Positions 46,696 through 55,315 of a DNA stretch of 64,000 nt are shown here, piece after piece (the stretch's first letter is position 1; every line of letters begins with the position of its first letter). The position numbers and the translations under genes were made by a program. This DNA comes from Tepidimonas alkaliphilus (lineage in GTDB: Bacteria > Pseudomonadota > Gammaproteobacteria > Burkholderiales > Burkholderiaceae_C). Where the stretch lies: the NCBI RefSeq assembly GCF_007556595.1, contig NZ_VJNB01000005.1:62001-126000 (forward strand), given 5' to 3'. Below the pieces are notes generated by a model that did no database searches, was not told the origin of the DNA, and worked only from the letters and a program-made list of their open reading frames with translations.

Positions 46696-47739
46696 ATGAA
46701 ACGTGCTGCCATCCCCGCTGCCATCGCTGCCGCCATCGCGCTGACCGCCTGGACGGCCTACGCGCAACAGGCCACGCTGACGGTCGTCAACTTTGGCGGT
46801 GCCAACGGTGCCGCCCAGAAGAAGGCCTACATCGAGCCCTTCGAGAAGGCGGCCAACGTGCGGGTGACTGCCGTCGAGTACAACGGCGAGCAGGCGCGCA
46901 TCAAGGCCATGGTCGAGGCCCGGCGTGTCACGTGGGACGTGGTCGAGGTCGAAAGCCCGGATGTCAGCCGCGGCTGCGACGAGGGGCTGTTCGAAAAGCT
47001 GGACTGGTCCAAGATCGGCAACAAGGCCGACTTCATGCCCGACGCCGTGCACGACTGCGGAGTCGGTACGTTCGTGTGGTCGACGGTGCTGGCCTACAAC
47101 GGCGACCGACTGAAGGACGCCCCGAAGAGCTGGGCCGATTTCTGGGACGTAAAGAAATATCCGGGCAAGCGCGGCATGCGCAAGGGAGCTCGCTACAACC
47201 TGGAGTTCGCCCTGATGGCCGACGGCGTCAAGCCGGCCGACGTCTACAAGGTGCTGGCCACCAAGGAAGGCGCCGACCGGGCCTTCCGCAAGCTGACCGA
47301 GCTCAAGCCCCACATCCAGTGGTGGGAGGCTGGCGCCCAGCCGCCCCAGTTCCTCGTCGCCGGCGACGTCGTCATGACCACCGCCTACAACGGCCGCATC
47401 GACGCTGCCCAGCGCGAAGGTCGCAACCTCAAGATTACTTGGACAGGTGGCATCTATGACCTCGACTACTGGGTCATCCCGAAGGGTTCGCCGAACCGGG
47501 ATCTGGCGCACCGGTTCATCGCGCTGGCCAGCACCCCCGAGGCACAAGCCGAATACGCCCGCCTGATCTCCTACGGCCCCACCAACACGAAGGCGATCGC
47601 CCGTCTGGATGCGAAGGTGCTGGAGCAGCTGCCCACGTCGCCGGCCAACAGCCGCGAGGCACTGCGCTTCAACATCCAGTTCTGGGCCGACCAGGGTGAG
47701 GCCCTGGAGAAGCGCTTCGCGGCATGGGCGGCACAGTGA
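46696..47739 (+). CDS. ABC transporter periplasmic binding protein (PotD-like)
   Basis: Type 2 periplasmic receptor, 347 residues, with a Sec signal peptide ending TAYAQQ. The ATG follows AGAGGAGATCCTCG. The mature N-terminus LTVVNFGGANGAAQKKAYIEPFEK and the segments WDVVEVESPDVSRGCDEGLFEKLDW and VMTTAYNGRIDAAQREG follow the spermidine/putrescine-type pattern. The acidic residues that bind a cationic ligand in this family lie in these segments. The ligand is probably a guanidino or amino acid, such as 4-guanidinobutyrate or agmatine, by inference from the ureohydrolase downstream. Confidence 0.9.
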   Translation: MKRAAIPAAIAAAIALTAWTAYAQQATLTVVNFGGANGAAQKKAYIEPFEKAANVRVTAVEYNGEQARIKAMVEARRVTWDVVEVESPDVSRGCDEGLFEKLDWSKIGNKADFMPDAVHDCGVGTFVWSTVLAYNGDRLKDAPKSWADFWDVKKYPGKRGMRKGARYNLEFALMADGVKPADVYKVLATKEGADRAFRKLTELKPHIQWWEAGAQPPQFLVAGDVVMTTAYNGRIDAAQREGRNLKITWTGGIYDLDYWVIPKGSPNRDLAHRFIALASTPEAQAEYARLISYGPTNTKAIARLDAKVLEQLPTSPANSREALRFNIQFWADQGEALEKRFAAWAAQ

Positions 47740-48977
47740 CCCCAGCCACCATGGGCGTAGCTGGGCGCGAGCTCGTGCGGCGCCTGCGGCGCGCCCAGCG
47801 GCGCCAGCAGTGGCGTGCGGCGGCCCTGACCGCCCCGCTGCTGCTGTTCCTGCTGGTGTTCTTTTTGGTGCCGCTGGGCGCGATGCTGCTGCGCGGCGTC
47901 GAGAACCCCGAGGTCGCCGACGCCCTGCCCGCCACCGCCCGTGCCCTGCAGCACTGGGACAGACACCACGCCCCGCCGGATGCAGCTTACGCGGCCGTCG
48001 TGGCCGACCTGTACGCCATCGAGGAGCCGGCCCAGGCCGGTGCGCTGGCGCGGCGGCTTAACAGCGAGGTGCCCGGGGCGCGCTCGCTGATCATGGGCAC
48101 CTACCGTGCCGTCCGCTCGGCCCCGCCGCCTCCCGAGAAGGCCCGCGCGGCGCTGCTGGAGCTCGACGTGCGCTGGGCCGAACTCGAATACTGGCGCGCC
48201 ATCGCCAAGAACACGCGGCGCTGGACCCTGGACTATCTGCTGTCGGCGGTCGACCTGCGCCGCGACGTCGACGGCGGGTTGCACCGGCTGCCGCCGGAGG
48301 AGGCCGTCTTCGGCGATATCCTGCTGCGCACCTTCGGCATCAGCGCCACCGTGACGGTCGTGGCGCTGCTGATGGCCTACCCGCTGTCGTTCTGGCTCTC
48401 GACGCTGCCGGAACGACGTGCCAACCTGCTGCTGATCCTGGTGTTGCTGCCGTTCTGGACTTCGGTGCTGGTGCGCATCGCGGCCTGGATCGTGCTGTTG
48501 CAGAGCAACGGCCTGATCAACCGAGGATTGCAGGCGCTGGGCCTCATCGACGCGCCGCTGCCTTTGCTGTTCAACCGCACTGGCGTGATCATCGCCATGG
48601 TGCACATCCTGCTGCCGTTCATGATCCTGCCGCTGTACAGCGTGATGAGGAGCGTGCCGGCGAACTACCTGCGCGCCGCCGTCTCCCTCGGAAGCCACCC
48701 GCTGGCCGCCTTTTTCCGCGTCTACGTGCCGCAGACCTATCCGGGCGTGGCCGCGGGCTGCCTGCTGGTGTTCATCACGTCGATCGGCTACTACGTGACC
48801 CCCGCGCTGCTGGGCGGGGCCGGTGACCAGATGCTGAGTTACTACATCGCCCAGTACACCAACGTGGAGGTCAACTGGGGCATGGCGTGCGCCCTCGGCG
48901 GGGTGCTGCTCGCCGCCACGCTGGTGTTGTTCGGCTTCTACCGTCGCGTCGCGCGCGGCGGTCTCAGTCTGGGGTGA
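47724..48977 (+). CDS. ABC transporter permease (PotB-like), long periplasmic insert
   Basis: Inner-membrane permease of 417 residues; its start overlaps the binding-protein stop by 16 bases, and an in-frame ATG at 47751 is an alternative. One membrane helix near residue 35 (LTAPLLLFLLVFFLVPLGAMLL) is followed by about 140 residues of soluble sequence, and then the core domain from about 205 (TFGISATVTVVALLMAYPLSFWL). The EAA-like loop is YLRAAVSLGSHPLAAFFRVYVPQTYPGV. The soluble insert makes it longer than PotB (about 285) and is typical of one subgroup of this importer. Confidence 0.9.
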   Translation: MGGTVTPATMGVAGRELVRRLRRAQRRQQWRAAALTAPLLLFLLVFFLVPLGAMLLRGVENPEVADALPATARALQHWDRHHAPPDAAYAAVVADLYAIEEPAQAGALARRLNSEVPGARSLIMGTYRAVRSAPPPPEKARAALLELDVRWAELEYWRAIAKNTRRWTLDYLLSAVDLRRDVDGGLHRLPPEEAVFGDILLRTFGISATVTVVALLMAYPLSFWLSTLPERRANLLLILVLLPFWTSVLVRIAAWIVLLQSNGLINRGLQALGLIDAPLPLLFNRTGVIIAMVHILLPFMILPLYSVMRSVPANYLRAAVSLGSHPLAAFFRVYVPQTYPGVAAGCLLVFITSIGYYVTPALLGGAGDQMLSYYIAQYTNVEVNWGMACALGGVLLAATLVLFGFYRRVARGGLSLG

Positions 48978-48981
48978 CTGC

Positions 48982-49812
48982 ATGAACGGGTTGCGACTTC
49001 GACCGGACCTGCCCGCCCACTACCGCTGGCCGGACATCCTGGGCTGGTGGGCGCTGCGGCTGATGGCGTCTCTGGTGCTGGTGTTCCTGCTGCTGCCGAT
49101 CCTGGCGATCGTGCCGCTGTCGTTCAGTGACAGTACGTTCCTCGCGTATCCAATCGAAGGCTGGTCGCTGCGCTGGTATCGCGAGATGGCCTCGACACCG
49201 GAGTGGGCGCGCGCCGCCCGCAACAGCTTCATCGTCGCCCCCGCTGCGACGCTGATCGCCACCGTGCTGGGCACGCTGGCGGCTATGGGACTGGCGCGCT
49301 CGCGCTTCCCGGGCAAGGAGCTGGTCAACAGCCTCATCCTGCTGCCGATGGTGGTGCCGGTGATCGTGGTGGCGGTCGGCACCTACCTCTATTTCGCCCG
49401 CCTCGGCCTCAACGACTCCTACCTCGGCCTGATCCTAGCTCACGCGGCGCTGGGCGCGCCGTTCGTCGTCACCACCGTCACCGCCACGCTGCAGAACTTC
49501 AACCAGAACCTCGTGCGCGCCAGCCTCAGCCTTGGCGCCAGCCCCTTGGAGACATTCCGCCGCGTCACGCTGCCGGTGATCGCTCCCGGCGTGCTGTCCG
49601 GCGCGCTGTTCGCCTTTGCCACCTCCTTCGACGAGGTCGTGGTCACACTCTTCCTGGCCGGCCCCGACCAGGTGACGCTGCCCCGACAGATGTTCACCGG
49701 CATTCGTGAAAACATCTCCCCGACGATCGCCGCGGTGGCGACGCTGCTGACGCTTTTCACCACGGCCCTGATGCTGACCCTGGAGTGGCTGCGCGGAAGG
49801 ACCCGGCGATGA
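48982..49812 (+). CDS. ABC transporter permease (PotC-like)
   Basis: Second permease, 276 residues with about six membrane helices, starting with the segment MASLVLVFLLLPILAIVPLSFSD. The EAA loop reads LVRASLSLGASPLETFRRVTLPVIAPGVLSGALFAFATSFDEVVVTLFLAGP, the typical PotC pattern. It begins four bases after the PotB-like gene and overlaps the ureohydrolase gene by four bases (ATGA). Confidence 0.93.
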   Translation: MNGLRLRPDLPAHYRWPDILGWWALRLMASLVLVFLLLPILAIVPLSFSDSTFLAYPIEGWSLRWYREMASTPEWARAARNSFIVAPAATLIATVLGTLAAMGLARSRFPGKELVNSLILLPMVVPVIVVAVGTYLYFARLGLNDSYLGLILAHAALGAPFVVTTVTATLQNFNQNLVRASLSLGASPLETFRRVTLPVIAPGVLSGALFAFATSFDEVVVTLFLAGPDQVTLPRQMFTGIRENISPTIAAVATLLTLFTTALMLTLEWLRGRTRR

Positions 49813-50780
49813 ACGAACCGGTCCAACCCATCCCGCCGCGCAACCAGCCGCTCGGCGGCAACGAGATGCCCCGCTTCGGCGGGCCGGCGACGATGATGCG
49901 CCTGCCGGCGGCCGACACCCCGCACGGCCTCGACGCCGCATTCATCGGCGTGCCGCTGGACATCGGCACCAGCCACCGCCCCGGCGCCCGCTTCGGTCCG
50001 CGCCAGATCCGCGCCGAGTCGGCTCTGCTGCGGCCCTACAACATGGCCACGGGTGCCGCACCGTTCGACACGCTGCAGGTAGCCGATCTCGGCGACGTGC
50101 CGATCAATCCTTACCACCTGCCGAAATCGGTCGACATCATCGAGCGCCACTACCGCCCGATCATCGACGCCGGCTGCATTCCGCTGACGCTGGGCGGAGA
50201 CCATACCCTCGTGCTGCCGATCCTGCGCGCGGTGGCCGCCCGACATGGCCCGGTGGCGCTGATCCACGTCGATGCCCACGCGGACGTCAATGACACCATG
50301 TTCGGCGAACCGCTGGCCCATGGCACGCCTTTCCGGCGGGCGGTCGAGGAAGGGCTGCTTCAGAGGAACAAGGTCTGGCAGATCGGGCTACGGGGGACGG
50401 GTTACGCCATCGACGACTTCGACTGGCCGCGCCACCAAGGATTTCACCTCGTGCCTGCCCACGAGGTCTGGGGACAAACGCTGGCACCGCTGATGGATGA
50501 GATTCGTCAGCAGATCGGGCCGCAGACCCCGACCTACCTCAGCTTCGACATCGACGGCATCGACCCCGCCTACGCCGGAGGAACGGGCACCCCGGAAATC
50601 GGGGGGCTGACGGTCCCGCAGGCCCTGGAAATCGTGCGCGGCTGCCGTGGCCTGCGGCTGGTGGGGTGTGACCTCGTCGAAGTCTCCCCTCCGTACGACC
50701 CGAGCGGCAACACCGCGCTGCTCGGCGCCAACCTGCTGTACGAGATGCTGTGCGTGCTGCCGGGCGTGCGGTATCGCTGA
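49809..50780 (+). CDS. Agmatinase/guanidinobutyrase-family ureohydrolase
   Basis: Manganese ureohydrolase removing urea from a guanidino compound. 323 residues. Metal-binding motifs: LGGDHTLVLPI near residue 133, ALIHVDAHADVNDTMFGEPLAHG near 155, and YLSFDIDGIDPAYAGGTGTPEIGGLT near 243. The HGTPFRRAVEEGLL segment is common to agmatinase and guanidinobutyrase. Its translational coupling to a polyamine-type importer and its position beside a GABA/semialdehyde dehydrogenase suggest 4-guanidinobutyrate giving GABA and urea. Agmatine giving putrescine, or guanidinopropionate, are alternatives not decided by sequence. Confidence 0.9.
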   Translation: MNEPVQPIPPRNQPLGGNEMPRFGGPATMMRLPAADTPHGLDAAFIGVPLDIGTSHRPGARFGPRQIRAESALLRPYNMATGAAPFDTLQVADLGDVPINPYHLPKSVDIIERHYRPIIDAGCIPLTLGGDHTLVLPILRAVAARHGPVALIHVDAHADVNDTMFGEPLAHGTPFRRAVEEGLLQRNKVWQIGLRGTGYAIDDFDWPRHQGFHLVPAHEVWGQTLAPLMDEIRQQIGPQTPTYLSFDIDGIDPAYAGGTGTPEIGGLTVPQALEIVRGCRGLRLVGCDLVEVSPPYDPSGNTALLGANLLYEMLCVLPGVRYR

Positions 50781-50807
50781 CGACGCCGACAGCCGACGCC
50801 CGCGCAG

Positions 50808-50864
50808 CTGTATCGGCCCACAGCCCGGCACAACGGCGTGCAGGCTGTCGCGCGCTGTACCGCC
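50808..50864. promoter_or_regulatory. Putative MocR operators ahead of gabD
   Basis: CTGTATCGGC at 50808-50817 is followed after six bases by a degenerate right arm, CCCGGCACAA (50824-50833, one base off CGGTACA). A further CTGTACCGCC is at 50855-50864, with a GGGCTACAG arm near 50880. This repeats the element of the gabT and ABC promoters and is about 65-120 bases ahead of the dehydrogenase start. Confidence 0.55.
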
Positions 50865-50927
50865 ACGCGCACGCCAGCCGGGCTACAGTACCGCGATCAT
50901 CGGAGCCTGGATGGATGGAGTTTCTCG

Positions 50928-52406
50928 ATGGACATGCCGACCTCGCCGCTTGCCCTGCTGCGTGATCCCACGCTGCTGAAGACCGACGCGCTGATCGACG
51001 GCCGCTGGGTGGCCGGCCCGGCGCGCTTTGCCGTGCACGACCCAGCCACCGGGGCCAGGCTCGCGGAGGTGGCCCGGCTCGGGCCTGCCGAGGCCGAAGC
51101 CGCCATCGCCGCGGCCAACGCCGCCTGGCCGGCTTGGCGCCACCGCACGGCCAAGGAACGCGCCAACCTCCTGCGCCGGTGGTACGAACTGCTCATGGCC
51201 CACCAGGACGATCTGGCGCGGCTGATGACCGCCGAGCAGGGCAAGCCGCTGCCGGAGGCCAAGGGCGAAGTGGCCTACGGCGCCAGTTTCGTCGAGTGGT
51301 TCGCCGAGGAGGCCAAGCGCGTCAACGGCGAGACGCTGCCGCCCTTCGACATGAACCGCCGGCTGCTGGTGCTCAGGCAACCGATCGGCGTCTGCGCGGC
51401 CATCACGCCGTGGAATTTTCCGCTGGCGATGATCACGCGCAAGGTGGCCCCGGCGCTGGCCGCCGGCTGCACGGTGGTGATCAAGCCCGCGGAGCAGACG
51501 CCGCTGACGGCGCTGGCGGCGGCGGAGCTCGCCATGCGCGCCGGCATCCCAGCCGGCGTGCTCAACGTGCTGACCAGCGACGGCCCCGGCAGCGTCGAGA
51601 TCGGCCAGGTGCTGTGCGCCAGCCCCGTGGTGCGGCACCTGAGCTTCACCGGCTCCACCGAGGTCGGCCGCATCCTGATGGCGCAAAGCGCCCCGACGAT
51701 CAAGAAGCTGTCGCTGGAGCTGGGCGGCAACGCGCCGTTCATCGTCTTCGACGACGCCGACATCGACAGCGCGGTGGAAGGGGCGTTTGCCAGCAAGTAC
51801 CGCAACGCCGGCCAGACCTGCGTCTGCTCCAACCGCATCTACGTGCAGGAGGGGGTGTACGAGGCGTTCGTGCAGAAGTTCGCCGCCAAGGTGGCCACCG
51901 CCAAGGTCGGCAACGGCTTCGAGGAGGGCGTCAACCAGGGCCCGCTGATCGAGGAGGCCGCGGTGGAGAAGGTGCAGCGCCACGTGGACGACGCGCTGGC
52001 CAAGGGCGCGCGGCTGCTGACCGGCGGGCGGCGGCTGGGCGGGCTGTTTTATGCGCCCACGGTGGTGGCCGACGCCACGCCCGACATGCTGTGCGCCCGG
52101 GAGGAGACCTTCGGGCCGTTTGCGCCGGTGTTCCGCTTCCGCACCGAGGACGAGGTGATCCGCATGGCCAACGACACCGAATACGGCCTGGCGGGCTACT
52201 TCTACAGCCGCGACGTGGGACGCATCTTCCGTGTCGCCGAGGCGCTGGAGTACGGCATGGTCGGCGTCAACGTCGGCATCCTGGCCACCGAGCACGTGCC
52301 GTTCGGCGGCGTCAAGCAGTCGGGCCTGGGCCGCGAAGGCTCGCACCACGGCATCGACGAATACCTGGAGCTGAAATACATCTGCATCGGGGACGTGCTC
52401 AAGTGA
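50928..52406 (+). CDS. gabD: Succinate-semialdehyde (or glutarate-semialdehyde) dehydrogenase
   Basis: NAD(P)-dependent aldehyde dehydrogenase of 492 residues. The ATG at 50928 follows ATGGAG. ITPWNFPLAMITRKVAPALAAGCTVVIKPAEQTPL near residue 157 is the GabD-like coenzyme motif. FTGSTEVGRIL and LELGGNAPFIVFDDAD follow near 230-280. The nucleophile is C298 in RNAGQTCVCSN, where the second Cys is typical of GabD. It oxidises succinate semialdehyde to succinate, or glutarate semialdehyde to glutarate. Separated from gabT by the glutarate genes and transporter, but its promoter carries the same operator. Confidence 0.94.
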   Translation: MDMPTSPLALLRDPTLLKTDALIDGRWVAGPARFAVHDPATGARLAEVARLGPAEAEAAIAAANAAWPAWRHRTAKERANLLRRWYELLMAHQDDLARLMTAEQGKPLPEAKGEVAYGASFVEWFAEEAKRVNGETLPPFDMNRRLLVLRQPIGVCAAITPWNFPLAMITRKVAPALAAGCTVVIKPAEQTPLTALAAAELAMRAGIPAGVLNVLTSDGPGSVEIGQVLCASPVVRHLSFTGSTEVGRILMAQSAPTIKKLSLELGGNAPFIVFDDADIDSAVEGAFASKYRNAGQTCVCSNRIYVQEGVYEAFVQKFAAKVATAKVGNGFEEGVNQGPLIEEAAVEKVQRHVDDALAKGARLLTGGRRLGGLFYAPTVVADATPDMLCAREETFGPFAPVFRFRTEDEVIRMANDTEYGLAGYFYSRDVGRIFRVAEALEYGMVGVNVGILATEHVPFGGVKQSGLGREGSHHGIDEYLELKYICIGDVLK

Positions 52407-52516
52407 ACGGCAGCGCGCGGCAGGTGGTCGCAACGTGAATGGAAGGCCCCGCGCCCACCCTCCCCGCCGAGCGGCGGCGGCGATCCGGTGGGGGTGACCG
52501 TGCTACCCTTGGCGGC

Positions 52517-54151
52517 ATGAACCGGGTCACGCCCACCCGCCGCAAACTGCCGATCGGCATCCAGACCCTGCGCGACATCCGCGAGGGCGGCTACTACTAC
52601 GTGGACAAGACGCCGCTCGTCGCGCGCCTGGCGGACAGCGGCAAGTTCTACTTTCTCTCCCGCCCGCGCCGCTTCGGCAAGAGCCTGCTGCTGGACACCA
52701 TCGCCTGCGCGTTCGAGGGCAAGCGGCAGCTGTTCGATGCGCACGACGGCGCGGATGGCACGGCGCCGCGAGAGAAGCTCTTCCTGGCCGACCACTGGGA
52801 CTGGGTCAAGCCCCACCCGGTGATTCGGCTGAGCTTTGCCGCCGGGCGGCTGCAGCGGCGCGAACAGCTGGAAGAGCACATCCACGCGCAGCTGGAGGCC
52901 AACGCCCGTCATCTGGGCGTGGAGCTTCCGCCGCCGCAGACCGACATCCCGCTGCGCTTCGATGCGCTGATCGAGCGCGCCGCTGAGACCCACCACCGCC
53001 AGGCCGTGGTGCTGGTCGATGAATACGACAAGCCGATCCTCGACAACCTCGAAGCCCCTGAGATCGCCCGCGCCATGCGCGAGGGCTTGCGCAACCTCTA
53101 CAGCGTCATCAAGGGAAGAGACGCCGACCTGCGCTTCGTGCTGCTGACGGGGGTGTCCAAATTCAGCAAGGTCTCGATCTTCTCAGGGCTCAACAACCTC
53201 AACGACATCACGCTGGACGAGCGCTACGGCACGCTGTGCGGCTACACCGAGGAGGACATCGACACGGTGTTTGCGCCGGAGCTGGAGGCTGCCAAGCAAG
53301 AGGGCCAGCCGCTGGACCGCGAGGAGATCCGGCGCTGGTACAACGGCTACCGCTGGGGCCCGGTGAGCGTTTACAACCCGTTCGACGTGCTGTTGCTGCT
53401 GGACAAGCGGCAGTTTCGCGCGCACTGGTTTGAGACCGGCACGCCGACGTTTCTCGTGGAGTGGCTGCGCGGCAAGGGGTTCTTCACCCCGCAGCTGGAG
53501 CGGCTCTACGCCAGCGAGCAGCTGCTCTCCACCTTTGACGTGGAGCGTATCGAGCCCGAGGCGCTGCTGTGGCAGACGGGGTATTTGACCATCGACGGCC
53601 AGCAGCGCAAGGGCGCTGCCACGGTCTACACGCTGCGCGTGCCCAACCTCGAGGTGCGCAGCGCCCTCAACGAGGCGCTGCTGCTGGGCGGGTGGCTGCC
53701 GGGCGGCACCCCGCTGTCGCAACTGACCCTGCGGCTGTACGACCTGCTCACCGATGGCGATGCGCAAGCCCTGCGCGCGCACTTCGAGCGGCTCTACGCC
53801 AGCATCCCGCACGATTGGGTGCGCGCCAACCCGATTGCGCAGTATGAAGGCTATTACGCCAGCGTCTTCTACAGCCACTTGGCAAGCCTGGGCCTGGACA
53901 TCGTGCCGGAGGAGGTCTCCAACCCGGGCCAGTGCGACCTCGTCATCCGCCATGCGGGCCGCGCGTGGGTGATCGAGTTCAAGGTGATCGACGGCGACGC
54001 CCCCACCGGCGAGGCGATGCGCCAGCTCAAGGCCAAGGATTACGCCGCCAAGCACCGCGGCGCGCCGGGCATTGAGGAGGTGATCGAACTCGGCGTGGAG
54101 TTCAGCCCCACGAAGCGCCAGATCGTCGGGTGGGAGGTGGCGCGCGGTTGA
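52517..54151 (+). CDS. AAA-ATPase/PD-(D/E)XK nuclease-like protein
   Basis: 544-residue protein with an N-terminal AAA-type domain and a C-terminal nuclease-like domain (DUF1703/PF08011-like). The ATP-binding region is YYYVDKTPLVARL and SRPRRFGKSLLLDTIACAFEG near residue 55. VVLVDEYDKPILDN near 167 is a Walker B. The C-terminal segment GQCDLVIRHAGRAWVIEFKVIDG near residue 475 carries a D...EXK nuclease core. The start MNRVTPTRRKLPIGIQTLRDIREGG at 52517 is typical of the family. These genes are sporadically distributed and of unknown function. It stands between gabD and the tRNA gene. Confidence 0.85.
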   Translation: MNRVTPTRRKLPIGIQTLRDIREGGYYYVDKTPLVARLADSGKFYFLSRPRRFGKSLLLDTIACAFEGKRQLFDAHDGADGTAPREKLFLADHWDWVKPHPVIRLSFAAGRLQRREQLEEHIHAQLEANARHLGVELPPPQTDIPLRFDALIERAAETHHRQAVVLVDEYDKPILDNLEAPEIARAMREGLRNLYSVIKGRDADLRFVLLTGVSKFSKVSIFSGLNNLNDITLDERYGTLCGYTEEDIDTVFAPELEAAKQEGQPLDREEIRRWYNGYRWGPVSVYNPFDVLLLLDKRQFRAHWFETGTPTFLVEWLRGKGFFTPQLERLYASEQLLSTFDVERIEPEALLWQTGYLTIDGQQRKGAATVYTLRVPNLEVRSALNEALLLGGWLPGGTPLSQLTLRLYDLLTDGDAQALRAHFERLYASIPHDWVRANPIAQYEGYYASVFYSHLASLGLDIVPEEVSNPGQCDLVIRHAGRAWVIEFKVIDGDAPTGEAMRQLKAKDYAAKHRGAPGIEEVIELGVEFSPTKRQIVGWEVARG

Positions 54152-54250
54152 ACCAGCCTTGCGGCCGCCTCCCCCACGACCGGAAGCCGGCTCGCGCGCG
54201 AGCCGACGGTCGAGGCGGGTGCGCGGGAATTCGCTAAAATAGCGTTCCGT

Positions 54251-54324
54251 GCGGCTGTCGTTCAATGGTAGGACCTGAGCTTCCCAAGCTCAAGACGTGG
54301 GTTCGATTCCCATCAGCCGCTCCA
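54251..54324 (+). tRNA. tRNA-Gly (anticodon CCC)
   Basis: A 74-base cloverleaf. The acceptor arms GCGGCTG and CAGCCGC pair over seven bases. The anticodon stem TGAGC/GCTCA encloses the loop TTCCCAA with anticodon CCC. The T arm is TGGGT-TCGATTC-CCATC. Discriminator T and CCA are encoded. A TAAAAT box at 54235-54240 could be the -10 element. A terminator follows eleven bases after the CCA. Confidence 0.95.
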
Positions 54325-54334
54325 GAACCGAACC

Positions 54335-54357
54335 GGCCCCGCTCGCGGGGCCTTTTT
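54335..54357 (+). terminator. Intrinsic terminator of the tRNA-Gly gene
   Basis: GGCCCCGC-TC-GCGGGGCC forms a perfect 8-base stem (54335-54352) followed by TTTTT at 54353-54357. This is the strongest intrinsic terminator in the window. Confidence 0.9.
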
Positions 54358-54421
54358 GTTGGCCGCACCCGGCGGGCCTGAGGGGGCCACCGCCGCGCGC
54401 GGCCACAGGGAAACCGGGCTG

Positions 54422-55315
54422 ATGTTCAAGAACCTGACCGTGCTTCGCGTGGCCGAGGCGCCGGCGCTGGAGCTGGAGGCGATCGAGGAGGCGCTGCGGC
54501 GGCGCCCCTTCGTGCCGTGCGGGCCGACGCAGGCCGAAAGCCTGGGCTGGGTGCCGCCGCGCGACGATGCGCACGCGCCGCTGGTGGAGGCGGTGGCCGG
54601 GCACCGGCTGATGCGGCTGCGGCTGGAGCACAAGCGCGTGCCGGCGGCGGCGGTGCGGCGCGAACTGGAGGCGCGCTGCGCGCGGATCGAGGCCGCCGAA
54701 GGCCGCCAGCCGGGCCGGCGCGAGCAGCGCGAGCTGAAGGAGGCGATCCAGCAGGAGCTGCTGCCGCGGGCGTTCGCCAGCACGGCGGACGTGTGGGTCT
54801 GGTGGGACGTGCGCGCCGGCCGGCTGCTGCTGGACACCACGACCGCGCGGCGCGTGGACGCCGCCACCACCGCGCTGGTGGAGGCGCTGCCGGGCTGGCG
54901 CGCCGAGCCGCTGGCCACCGCCACCTCCCCGGCCAGCGCCATGGCGGCCTGGCTGGGGAGCCGCACCGAGGACTGGCCGGCGCCCTTCGCACCGGGGCGC
55001 GAGGTGGAGCTCAAGGGCGACGGCGACAGCCCGCCGGTGGTGCGCTTCGCGCGCCACGTGCTGCACGCCGAGGCGATGCGCGAGCACTTGGCGCAGGGCA
55101 AGCGGCCGACGCGGCTGGCGCTGGACTGGCGCGGGCGCGTGCAGCTCGTGCTGACCGAGGCGCTGCAGCTGCGCCGCATCGCCTTCGACGACGGCGCGTT
55201 CGAGGCCAGCGACCACGGCGAGGCCGACCGCTTCGACGCCGATGCGGCGATCGCCACCGGCGAGCTGTCCAGCCTGCTGGACGACCTGATCGCCGCGCTC
55301 GGCGGGCCGCTTTAG
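54422..55315 (+). CDS. rdgC: Recombination-associated protein RdgC
   Basis: DNA-binding protein that forms a ring around double-stranded DNA and modulates RecA activity. 297 residues, within the range of the family. The start MFKNLTVLRV at 54422 is conserved in RdgC. FVPCGPTQAESLGWVPPR near residue 32, RLMRLRLEHKRVPAAAVRRELEAR, and GRREQRELKEAIQQELLPRAF near 100 match the family, as does AMAAWL near 178 and the C-terminal LALDWRGRVQLVLTEALQLRRIAF. The stop overlaps the convergent OsmC gene by four bases. Confidence 0.95.
   Translation: MFKNLTVLRVAEAPALELEAIEEALRRRPFVPCGPTQAESLGWVPPRDDAHAPLVEAVAGHRLMRLRLEHKRVPAAAVRRELEARCARIEAAEGRQPGRREQRELKEAIQQELLPRAFASTADVWVWWDVRAGRLLLDTTTARRVDAATTALVEALPGWRAEPLATATSPASAMAAWLGSRTEDWPAPFAPGREVELKGDGDSPPVVRFARHVLHAEAMREHLAQGKRPTRLALDWRGRVQLVLTEALQLRRIAFDDGAFEASDHGEADRFDADAAIATGELSSLLDDLIAALGGPL

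Noticed and set aside
54188-54204. Perfect CGGCTCGCG palindrome between the AAA/nuclease gene and tRNA-Gly as a terminator
   Set aside because: No T tract follows, and such CG palindromes are common at this composition.
54251-54360. tRNA-Gly as an att site of an integrated element
   Set aside because: No integrase gene and no second copy of the tRNA 3' end were seen in the window.
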